Shown piece by piece: positions 53,882 to 61,085 of a stretch of DNA of 64,000 nucleotides (positions are counted from its first letter, which is position 1; each line of letters opens with the position of its first letter). Origin of the DNA: Methylobacterium gregans (GTDB lineage: Bacteria; Pseudomonadota; Alphaproteobacteria; Rhizobiales; Beijerinckiaceae); assembly GCF_022179245.1 (NCBI RefSeq), contig NZ_BPQM01000029.1, positions 17,730-81,729 of the forward strand, read 5' to 3'. The notes beneath the pieces are model-generated. The model had not been told where the DNA came from and did not search any database. It worked only from the letters and a program-made list of their open reading frames with translations. A program made the position numbers and the translations under genes.

Positions 53882-55204
53882 GGGAAGCGCAGCGGTCGCC
53901 AGCATGGCGAGGACCGCGAGCGACATGCAGGCCGTGGCGACCCAGCCGAGCATCTTGAGCCACCCGCGCACCGCGAAGGCACCCATGACGTCGGCCCGCG
54001 CCGCCGCCAGCATCATCACGGCCATGACCGGGACCGCGATGACCCCGTTGACGACCGCGCTCCAGTAGAGCGCCCGGATCGGATCGACCGCGCCGAGGCT
54101 GACGGCCATGCCGACCAAGGTCGCGAGCGCGACCGTGCCGTAGAAGGCGCGCGCCTCCAGCAGGCGCCGGCCGAAGCCCACCGGCCAGCGCCGGGCCTCC
54201 CCGACCGCGTAGGCCGCCGAGCCCGCGAGCACCGGGACCGCCAGCAGCCCGGTGCCGATGATGCCGAGCGCGAAGACGGTCGCCGAGAACGGTCCGGCGA
54301 GGGGGCGGAGCGCCTCCGCGGCCTGGGCGGATGTCTGGATGTCGGTGACGCCGTTCGCGTGCAGGACGGCCGCCGTGGTGACCATGATGGCGAGCGCCAC
54401 CACGTTCGAGAACGTCATGCCCACGAGCGTGTCGACCTCGATCCTGTGCAGGGCGTGCCCGCCTTGCTCGGGCGCGTGCAGGAGATCGCGCCGGCGCGGG
54501 AAGGCGTGCAGGTCCTCGGCCTCCTCGGCCGCCTGCCAGAAGAACAGGTACGGGCTGATCGTCGTCCCGAAGAGCGCCACCAGCGCCGTGAGGCCGCCCC
54601 CGCCGAGGTCGATGCGCGGCAGGGCGATGGCCACGCCGAGGTCCCACCAGGAGACGCGGGCCAGGATCACCACGCCGAGATAGGCGAACAGGCTCAGCGT
54701 CAGCCACTTCAGGACGGCGACGTAGCGCGTGTACTGCAGGGCGAGCTGCATGAAGGCGCAGGTGCCGGCGAAGAGGGCCACGTACAGCCAGCGTGGGCCC
54801 GGCACGAGCAGGGCGAGGGCGTCCGCCATGGCGCCGAGATCGGCCCCGAGGTTCAGGACGTTGGCGGCGAGCAGCAGGATGACCACGCCCTGAAGGAGGC
54901 CGTTCGGGTAATGCTCGCGCAGCACGCCGGCAATGCCGTGGCCGGTGGTGCGTCCGATCCTCGCCGAGACCATCTGCACCGCCGCCATGAGCGGCAGGGT
55001 GTAGAGCATGGTCCAGCACAGCCCGTAGCCGAACTGGGCGCCGGCCTGCCCGTAGGTGGCGATGCCGCTCGGGTCGTCGTCGGAGGCGCCGGTGATCAGC
55101 CCGGGCCCGAGTACCCGGAGCAGGCGCGGCTTTGAGGGACCGACGGTGGGGCTCGGAGCCTCGGGGTCGTCCGCCTCCCCGGTCGCGACGGACGGGACGC
55201 TCAT
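53873..55204 (-). CDS. Nramp-family divalent metal transporter
   Basis: 443 residues with about 11 hydrophobic helices. The metal-binding helix 1 motif is seen as ITGASDDDPSGIATYGQAGAQFGYGL, a DDDPSG form rather than the DPGN of classical Nramp, as in the divergent Nramp-related group; the helix 6 region is TISPYLFFWQAAEEAED, without the usual MPHN. Substrate therefore uncertain: it may carry Mg, Mn or another ion. The ATG at 55204 overlaps the stop of the preceding small gene. Confidence 0.82.
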   Translation of the reverse strand: MSVPSVATGEADDPEAPSPTVGPSKPRLLRVLGPGLITGASDDDPSGIATYGQAGAQFGYGLCWTMLYTLPLMAAVQMVSARIGRTTGHGIAGVLREHYPNGLLQGVVILLLAANVLNLGADLGAMADALALLVPGPRWLYVALFAGTCAFMQLALQYTRYVAVLKWLTLSLFAYLGVVILARVSWWDLGVAIALPRIDLGGGGLTALVALFGTTISPYLFFWQAAEEAEDLHAFPRRRDLLHAPEQGGHALHRIEVDTLVGMTFSNVVALAIMVTTAAVLHANGVTDIQTSAQAAEALRPLAGPFSATVFALGIIGTGLLAVPVLAGSAAYAVGEARRWPVGFGRRLLEARAFYGTVALATLVGMAVSLGAVDPIRALYWSAVVNGVIAVPVMAVMMLAAARADVMGAFAVRGWLKMLGWVATACMSLAVLAMLATAALPLI

Positions 55205-55458
55205 GACACCGGCTTCGAGGCCGTGGCGTTCGCCTCGGTCCGGACCATGCGCGCGACCCTCAGGGCCGCCGACAGGTCGTCGCCGTCCGTGCCGTACCGC
55301 CGGAACAGGGCGTCGAGCCAATCCGGGCGCGCCGCCCCGGTATCCGGAATGTCTGCGAACGGGACGTGGTACATCCCGTCGAGCGCCTCGATGCCGTAGC
55401 CGGTGACGGCCCATTGCCGCCCCTGCCAATGCACGGGTTCGGTCAGCCCATGGCTCAT
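55201..55458 (-). CDS. Small protein of unknown function in the stress cluster
   Basis: 85 residues (MSHGLTEPVHWQGRQWAVTGYGIEALDG...). The AGGAGG at 5 bases before ATG 55458 decides the start over an upstream ATG at 55479. The C-terminal half resembles no family I know. ATGA overlap with the Nramp gene suggests co-translation. Confidence 0.7.
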   Translation of the reverse strand: MSHGLTEPVHWQGRQWAVTGYGIEALDGMYHVPFADIPDTGAARPDWLDALFRRYGTDGDDLSAALRVARMVRTEANATASKPVS

Positions 55459-55468
55459 CCTCGCCTCC

Positions 55469-55684
55469 TCACGCCGCATGCTCGCCGAGTTCGCAGACCT
55501 CGCAGGTGTCCGCCCGCAGCCGCCAGTCGACGACCCCGTCGGCCTCGCACAGCATCGCCTTGGCCGCGTAGGCGGCTGCCACGTCCGAGCAGGCGGTCAC
55601 CACCGCCTGCCGTTGCAGCACGCGGTGGTCGTGGCCGGTATCGTCCGGGACGGTCTTGTGGAAGGTGACCAAGTATATGCGCAT
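55469..55684 (-). CDS. Small protein of unknown function, first gene of the Nramp unit
   Basis: 71 residues (MRIYLVTFHKTVPDDTGHDHRVLQR ... CEVCELGEHAA) with a CEVC pair near the C-terminus that could bind a metal. It is preceded by an FNR-type box 63 bases upstream and leads the unit 71-aa, 85-aa, Nramp. Not recognised. Confidence 0.7.
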   Translation of the reverse strand: MRIYLVTFHKTVPDDTGHDHRVLQRQAVVTACSDVAAAYAAKAMLCEADGVVDWRLRADTCEVCELGEHAA

Positions 55685-55740
55685 CGCCCGCCTCCGCCTG
55701 CCGGTCGATGCGGACCTTGGACCGGTCGGGCCGGCCGGCG

Positions 55741-55754
55741 TTGATCCAGCGCAA
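55741..55754 (-). promoter_or_regulatory. FNR/FixK-type box before the 71-aa, 85-aa, Nramp unit
   Basis: TTGATCCAGCGCAA, identical to the box at 53381. Its centre is 63 bases upstream of the ATG at 55684. Confidence 0.65.
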
Positions 55755-55766
55755 GGGCGCCCGCGT

Positions 55767-56285
55767 TCATGTCCCCGCCGTCGGCGGGAAAAGTGGTTCG
55801 CGACCGGGCTCCCCGTCCGCCGGGTGGCGGGCCGATGCTGCGCGATGGGCGTGCGCCTTCCCGTGCAGCGGCCAGTAGCGCTCAGTGGCGAGATAGGTGA
55901 ACGAGGCGGACCAGCCGATCAGCAGGAGTCCGTTGAGCGCCTCGACACCGGTGAGCAGGCGGGCATGGCCGACCGGTGCGTGGTCGCCGTAGCCCAATGA
56001 GGAGTAGGCGACCACGGAGACGAAAAGGCAGTCCTCGAAGGTCTCGATGGGCACGCCTGAGAAGGCGCCGAGCCCGAGCCTGAGGACCAGCAACCAGTAG
56101 GCGACGGCGTAGGTCCAGACAGCGGCCGTGTGTCCTGCGAAGGCCGCCAGCACCACGGCGACGATGCGCCAGCGCGGAGGCACCGGCAGTTCCGAAAGGT
56201 GCTCCGACGTGAGGCGAAGGGTCTCGTACAGCAGCAAGATGGTGGCCATGACGAGGACGATGCTGGCGGCCAGGACGACGAACAT
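55767..56285 (-). CDS. Two-pore-helix type potassium channel-like protein
   Basis: 172 residues. Four hydrophobic segments and a pore loop with a selectivity-filter-like SSLGYGD (about residue 96) identify the ion-channel family Ion_trans_2. The ATG at 56285 begins at the first helix (MFVVLAASIVLVMATILLL); an upstream GTG-type start to 56333 gives no more helix. The C-terminus is short and has no nucleotide-binding domain. FNR-type box 63 bases upstream. Confidence 0.82.
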   Translation of the reverse strand: MFVVLAASIVLVMATILLLYETLRLTSEHLSELPVPPRWRIVAVVLAAFAGHTAAVWTYAVAYWLLVLRLGLGAFSGVPIETFEDCLFVSVVAYSSLGYGDHAPVGHARLLTGVEALNGLLLIGWSASFTYLATERYWPLHGKAHAHRAASARHPADGEPGREPLFPPTAGT

Positions 56286-56341
56286 GGCTTCGGTCCCATG
56301 GACGAGGCACCAGATCGTGCCCGACCTCACCAATGGCCGCG

Positions 56342-56355
56342 TTGATCTGCCTCAA
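56342..56355 (-). promoter_or_regulatory. FNR/FixK-type box before the channel gene
   Basis: TTGATCTGCCTCAA, a full TTGA-N6-TCAA match. Its centre is 63 bases from the ATG at 56285. Confidence 0.7.
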
Positions 56356-56464
56356 GCGTGACGCTCCTGCGACCTTGATCGTGCCGGTAACGCCGTGATC
56401 CGGGTCGCAGGAGGATCGGAGGTAACGCATACGCTTCTCCTCTACCCGGGCCCGGACCGGATGC

Positions 56465-56478
56465 TTGAGGCAGGTCAA
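56465..56478 (+). promoter_or_regulatory. FNR/FixK-type box before the plus-strand USP gene
   Basis: TTGAGGCAGGTCAA, a full TTGA-N6-TCAA match. Its centre is about 70 bases from the ATG at 56541. Confidence 0.7.
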
Positions 56479-56540
56479 CGCCGTCCTGTTCGGATGCCCC
56501 CACCGTAACGGCCGCCCGATCCGGGTCGAGGGAGGCTCCG

Positions 56541-57359
56541 ATGTCCATTGCCAGCATCATGGTCGCGGTCGATGACGGGCTTCACGCCCCGGCGCGGGTC
56601 CGGCTCGCCGCTGGGTTCGCGGAGCGCCTCGGGGCCCGCCTCGTCGGTGTCGCCGCCTGCATGCCCGATTACCCGCGGGGGTACGGCGAGACAGCCGTGC
56701 CCATGGGGATGGTCATCGAGGAGATCCGTCAGGCCGCCCTCGGCAAGCTCGCCGGCGCGGAGCGGACCTTCCGCGAGGCCGCCTGCCAGATCGACCGGGT
56801 CGAGTGGCGCTCCGACGTCGCCGCCCCGGTCCCGTTCCTGGAAGGGCAATCCCGTGCGGCGGACCTCGTCGTCGTGGGGCGCCCCGCCGACGACGAGGGC
56901 GTGACGCCCGGGATGGCGGTCGACGTCGGCGATGCGCTGATGAGGTCGGGACGGCCTGTCCTGGCTGTCCCAGCCGGCATCGAGCACCTGGAAGCCAAGC
57001 GCGTCTTCATCGGCTGGAAGAACACCATCCAGACCCGTCGGGCCGTGTCGGACGCCATGCCCATCCTGCGTCGCGCCGAGGCGGTCCAGGTGTTCCGAGT
57101 CGGCGATGGGGAGGACCGCCACGAGATCGAGGACGTTGTCCGCTACCTCGCGCTGCACGACGTGAGGGCCAGCGCGCACCTGGCGGGGCCCTCCGGCTGG
57201 ACCGTCGCCGATGACCTGAGGGGCGCGACGCGTATGTTCGGCGCCGACCTGATCGTGACCGGCGCCTACGGCTACAGCCGCCTGCGGGAGTGGTTCTTCG
57301 GAGGGGTCACGCGAGACCTGCTGGAGAAGGCGTCCGTCTGCTGCCTGATGTCCCACTGA
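56541..57359 (+). CDS. Universal stress protein, two UspA domains
   Basis: 272 residues, clearly a paralogue of the USP at 51771-52580 (starts MSIASIMVAVDDGLHAPARVRLAA and ends GGVTRDLLEKASVCCLMSH, compare GGVTRGLLGNCPVCCLMSH). ATP-binding pattern GAYGYSRLREWFFGGVT. Transcribed away from the channel gene with two FNR-type boxes between them. A strong ribosome site GAGGGAGG precedes the ATG. Confidence 0.92.
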   Translation: MSIASIMVAVDDGLHAPARVRLAAGFAERLGARLVGVAACMPDYPRGYGETAVPMGMVIEEIRQAALGKLAGAERTFREAACQIDRVEWRSDVAAPVPFLEGQSRAADLVVVGRPADDEGVTPGMAVDVGDALMRSGRPVLAVPAGIEHLEAKRVFIGWKNTIQTRRAVSDAMPILRRAEAVQVFRVGDGEDRHEIEDVVRYLALHDVRASAHLAGPSGWTVADDLRGATRMFGADLIVTGAYGYSRLREWFFGGVTRDLLEKASVCCLMSH

Positions 57360-57477
57360 TGCGGGCGGCAGGATGTGCCCGAAATGACGGGATGCCGTGA
57401 AGGGGCGGCTCGTGCGCGGCGAACAAATGCGGTACACCTGTTCGGAGCGGTTCGCGTGACGCACGGTAGGCTGGTTC

Positions 57478-58803
57478 TTGAAGAAGCTCACCGGGAACCA
57501 ATTGCTCGGCGAAGCCGGGGTCCATCGCTTCGCGACCCGCATCCTCGATGCCGGGCTTTCCTTCCATCCGACGACCGGCACCCTCGATGCGGGCGTCGAC
57601 GGCTTCATCGAGTTGCGCGACCCGGAGACGGGAGAGGTGAGGGCCCAGTACGTCGCCGCCCAGCTCAAGACGGTGAGCAGGCTCGCCGAGGACAACGGCG
57701 AGACCTTCTCGTTCAAGGCCAACGAGCGCGACCTCGACTACTGGTTCAACGCCAACACGCCGGTCATCCTCGTGGTGGTCAATCCGGCGACAGAACTCAT
57801 CTGCTGGAAGTCCGTCCAGGCCTATTTCCAGGACCCCGACCGTAAGCGCTCCAGGAAGGTCGTCTTCGTCCGCCAGGAGGACGAGCTCACCCCCGACGCC
57901 GTGGGCAAGCTCGCCGCACTCGTCGCGGGCTTCGCACGCCCGGGCGTCGTCACGCCGTCGATGCGTTCCGAGGAGGAACTCGAAACCAACCTGCTGCGGG
58001 CCAGCTTCCCGTATCGCCTCAACGTCGCCTCCATCGAGGACGGCCCCGGTGAGGTCCGGGACGCGCTCAAGCGTAAGCTGGAGCGGCCGCCCATCGACTG
58101 GATCGTGGACGGCGACCGGCTGGTGACCTTCCGCGACCTGGAGGACCCGCTGTTCGAGCACGCCTGCGACCAAGGCAGCGTCGACCAGATCGAAACGCTG
58201 GACTGGGCCGAGGCCGACGGAGAGGCGAGCAAGCGTCTGTTCGTGCGCCTGCTCGGCCTTTGCCTCGGTGAACGGATACGCGAGCGCCTCGTGTTCGACC
58301 GGGACCGCAGGTACTACTTCTTCAAGGGCAACCCCCAGCGGAGGGGCGAGCGCGTCTACACGTTCAAGGACGCGCGCGGCGACGGCAAGCGGACCGTCGT
58401 CTCCCGGCACGGGCTCAACCGGGAGAAGACCGGCGCCTCGTACCTGCGGCACGCGGCGTTCGTCCCGCGCTTCCTCGACCTGGACGGCGAGTGGTACCTC
58501 GCGGTCGATCCCACCTATCACTTCACGCGGGATGGTTTCTCCGAGAGCGCCTTCGCCTCCGACTACCTGAAGAAGATCAAGGAGATCGAGCGGAACTCCA
58601 ACGTGCGCGGGCACATGCGCATGTGGCGCGCCCTGCTCACCGAGCGGGGCGACATGCTCCACGCCGAATACCCCTACCTCAGCTTCGAGGCGCTCGACCC
58701 GCTGCGCCATCCCTACGGCGTGCCGGACGACCTCTGGTCGGAGCGCGAGGACCCGGACATGAGCAAGGCTCGAAAGGCAGGCCAGCGTGAGCTCGACCTT
58801 TAG
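57478..58803 (+). CDS. DUF4365-type nuclease fused to APAZ-like region, SPARDA effector
   Basis: 441 residues. The N-terminal 150 are a DUF4365/PD-(D/E)XK-type nuclease: E12, D41 in GVDGFIE, E45 and the Q62-L-K64 signature. The C-terminal part (about 200-441; TGASYLRHAAFVPRFLDLDG and FTRDGF) is probably an APAZ region that binds the Argonaute encoded next. This is the layout of the DREN-APAZ effector of SPARDA systems, which degrades nucleic acid when the Argonaute finds its target. Translation must start after the stop at 57457; the TTG at 57478 with GGTAGG in front is the only suitable start. Overlap of 17 bases with the Argonaute gene. Confidence 0.85.
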   Translation: MKKLTGNQLLGEAGVHRFATRILDAGLSFHPTTGTLDAGVDGFIELRDPETGEVRAQYVAAQLKTVSRLAEDNGETFSFKANERDLDYWFNANTPVILVVVNPATELICWKSVQAYFQDPDRKRSRKVVFVRQEDELTPDAVGKLAALVAGFARPGVVTPSMRSEEELETNLLRASFPYRLNVASIEDGPGEVRDALKRKLERPPIDWIVDGDRLVTFRDLEDPLFEHACDQGSVDQIETLDWAEADGEASKRLFVRLLGLCLGERIRERLVFDRDRRYYFFKGNPQRRGERVYTFKDARGDGKRTVVSRHGLNREKTGASYLRHAAFVPRFLDLDGEWYLAVDPTYHFTRDGFSESAFASDYLKKIKEIERNSNVRGHMRMWRALLTERGDMLHAEYPYLSFEALDPLRHPYGVPDDLWSEREDPDMSKARKAGQRELDL

Positions 58804-60289
58804 GCTGCAGCACGTCCACGAGCCGCTGCTGGAGTTCGGAGGGGACGGTCGGCACCCGGACGTGCGCTTCGGCCTCGTGGACCATGGTCCGGTCGACTTC
58901 TCGACGAACGAAACCCGGACGGTCCGCGTCGGCCTGATCGGCTCGTCCGAGACCGTCGACGGCTTCCGGGAATGGTTCGCCCGCTGCGAGAGCGAGATCC
59001 CGGCCAAGCCGAGCCGGCAGCCCAACCTGTTCCCGTCCTTCCCTGGCAGCGGCGTCACCGGACCGTTCCGGTGCTGGTTCGAGATCGACCGGCATCACCA
59101 ACGTATCCTCCGGGCCGCCAGCCTGGCAAAGGTCACCGGCGAGGAGCGGGACGACGTCGCCATCCGCCTCGCGGTCGAACTGTTCGTGGAGGAGATCCGC
59201 GACCTCTCCGAGTCGGACCGGCCGCCCCAGGTCGTCGTCTGCGCGTTGCCGGTGGAGCTGATCGAGCGGGTGAAGAACCTTCGCGGCCCCGAGGACGGCG
59301 AGGTCGGCCCCAGGGGCGAGGAAGGCGAGGGCGAGGCCGGGAACGACGCCGAGGACACCCGTCTCTACGAGGATTTCCGGGGCGCCCTGAAGGCCGCGAC
59401 GCTCGCCTACAGGATTCCGATCCAGATCGTCTGGCCATCCACGTACGACGAGCGGGCCGTGATCAAGCGGAAGCTGGCGAAGCTTTCCGCGCGGAGGGTG
59501 CAGGACGAGGCCACCAGGGCCTGGAACCTGTTCTGCGCGCTCTACTACAAGGCCGGGGGAACGCCTTGGCGGATGGTGCGCGAGCGCGACGAGTTCTCGG
59601 CGACCTTCCTCGGGATCAGCTTCTTCGAGGATCTCGGACGAACCTCGTTGCGGACGAGTTCGGCCCAACTGTTCGACGAGCGTGGCGAGGGCCTGATCCT
59701 CAAGGGAGGCCGGGCCCTACGGGACAAGAACGACAGGCATCCCTACCTTTCCGAGGAGGATGCTTACGCGCTGACGAAGAACTCCCTCGGCACCTACAAG
59801 CGCGAATGGGGCACGTTCCCGGCCCGCCTCGTCGTGCACAAGAGCTCTCCCTTCCACCCGGAGGAGGCCGCCGGCTTCGAGGCTGCCATCGATGACCTCG
59901 GGATCGACCAGGCGGACCTGATCTGGCTCCCGCGCCGGTCGCCCGTCCGGCTCATGCGCGACGGTGACTATCCACCCCTGCGCGGTATGGCGATGCGGCT
60001 CGATAGGGACACCTCGTTGCTCTACACCCGCGGCAGCGTCGACTTCTTCGCGACATACCCCGGGCTCTACGTCCCGAACCCGTTGATGCTGAAGGCCCAC
60101 CGGCGCGACAGGACAGAGTGGGACATGCTCCTGAAGGAGACCTTGGCGCTGACCAAGATGAACTGGAACAACACTCAGTTCGACGGGGGGCTGCCCATCA
60201 CGATGCGTGCCGCCCGGCAAGTCGGGGAGATCCTCAAGCACGTCGGCGAGGGCCAGGTCCCCGATCCCCGGTATCGGTTCTACATGTGA
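58787..60289 (+). CDS. Short prokaryotic Argonaute (MID-PIWI), catalytically inactive
   Basis: 500 residues. MID-PIWI only: the MID part includes QVVVCALPVELIERV and the basic patch IKRKLAKLSARRVQDEATRAWNLFCALYYKAGG. The PIWI part has GISFFEDLG, RLVVHKSSPFHPEEAAGFEAA and the very typical end LTKMNWNNTQFDGGLPITMRAARQVGEILKHV. The first catalytic aspartate of PIWI nucleases is replaced (GIS), so it should guide but not cut. It probably binds a short guide and signals to the nuclease partner. The GTG start lies inside the partner gene. Low-complexity acidic insert at about 165-190. Confidence 0.92.
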   Translation: MSSTFRLQHVHEPLLEFGGDGRHPDVRFGLVDHGPVDFSTNETRTVRVGLIGSSETVDGFREWFARCESEIPAKPSRQPNLFPSFPGSGVTGPFRCWFEIDRHHQRILRAASLAKVTGEERDDVAIRLAVELFVEEIRDLSESDRPPQVVVCALPVELIERVKNLRGPEDGEVGPRGEEGEGEAGNDAEDTRLYEDFRGALKAATLAYRIPIQIVWPSTYDERAVIKRKLAKLSARRVQDEATRAWNLFCALYYKAGGTPWRMVRERDEFSATFLGISFFEDLGRTSLRTSSAQLFDERGEGLILKGGRALRDKNDRHPYLSEEDAYALTKNSLGTYKREWGTFPARLVVHKSSPFHPEEAAGFEAAIDDLGIDQADLIWLPRRSPVRLMRDGDYPPLRGMAMRLDRDTSLLYTRGSVDFFATYPGLYVPNPLMLKAHRRDRTEWDMLLKETLALTKMNWNNTQFDGGLPITMRAARQVGEILKHVGEGQVPDPRYRFYM

Positions 60290-60611
60290 TCGAACACGGG
60301 GGCCGAACATCGGTCCCGCCGCGCGCAAATGCCTGGGCCTTGTCCCCGGGATCCCCAGGGTCGACGCGTTTTTGCACCGTCGCCCAGGCTCGAAGGTTGA
60401 CCTGCGTTAACCGAGCTGGAAGGGTTTGCCTGCGCCACGGCGCCGATGCCTTCCGCCCCGGGCTTTCCAGGGCCGAAACAGGGAAATCCCCGACGATGAT
60501 CCGCCCCGCCCGCCCGAAACGAAAGGCCGATGACCGGCTCGGGCCGGCGCGCGGAATGCGTGCCGCTCCAGGCCGACCCGTCGCCGATAACCGTCCGAGA
60601 ACCACCGGGGC
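60290..60611. other. Gap after the Argonaute gene
   Basis: No gene is supported. A hairpin CCTGGG...CCCAGG (about 60331-60360) could end the defence operon; there is no T-run. Confidence 0.4.
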
Positions 60612-60659
60612 CTGACCGGCGCGCGAACGCGCCCGGCCGCCTCGACCGAGGCAGCCGAT
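60612..60659 (+). promoter_or_regulatory. 5' leader with two hairpins, copy 1
   Basis: CTGACCGGCGCGC...CGGCCGCCTCGACCGAGGCAGCCG immediately precedes the ATG at 60660. The first hairpin pairs GGCGCGC with GCGCC. The second pairs CCTCG with CGAGG and covers the ribosome site. Nearly the same layout precedes the gene at 61086. Confidence 0.55.
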
Positions 60660-60929
60660 ATGTCACCCGACTTTCATGACCCCGACAGGATCGTCGGCCA
60701 GATCTTCGAGCAGTTGGCGACCTGCCGCGCCGAGATGGGACGTGCGTCGCTCTGCCGGGTCGCGTCCGCGCTTCGCGTGGCCCTTGGCGCCGCGGTCCTG
60801 AGCGAGGCCGAGCGCCACGCGGAGCACCTTGCCGAGCGCACCGGCGGCCCAAGGCCGGGCGACGTCCGCGTGATGTCCTGGACCCAGCGGACCGGGGCCG
60901 AGCCCTTCGACGAGAGCATCGAGCCGTGA
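60660..60929 (+). CDS. Small protein of unknown function
   Basis: 89 residues (MSPDFHDPDRIVGQIFEQLATCRAEMG ... FDESIEP), mainly helical, no signal peptide. Not recognised. It is translated from a structured leader that resembles the leader of the AAA/M41 gene downstream, which suggests joint regulation. Confidence 0.65.
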   Translation: MSPDFHDPDRIVGQIFEQLATCRAEMGRASLCRVASALRVALGAAVLSEAERHAEHLAERTGGPRPGDVRVMSWTQRTGAEPFDESIEP

Positions 60930-61035
60930 CAAGCCTGAGGAGCGAGACGATGCCCCTACGCCTCATAGCCAGGCCGCCCGGCCGCGCCGCCGCCGGACCC
61001 GACGCAACCGCCCCTTCCCGATCTTGCCGCGAGGC

Positions 61036-61085
61036 CCGACCGGCGCGCCCCTGAGCGCGCGGCCGCCTCGCGCCGGAGGCAGCCC
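61036..61085 (+). promoter_or_regulatory. 5' leader with two hairpins, copy 2
   Basis: CCGACCGGCGCGCC...GCGCGCGGCCGCCTCGCGCCGGAGGCAGCCC directly precedes the ATG at 61086. Compared with copy 1 the stems are kept (CCTC/GAGG) while the loops differ. The Shine-Dalgarno GGAGGCAG is inside the second stem. Confidence 0.55.

Noticed and set aside
58787..60289. Argonaute as an active slicer
   Set aside because: The length is that of short MID-PIWI proteins, and the first catalytic aspartate position reads GIS.
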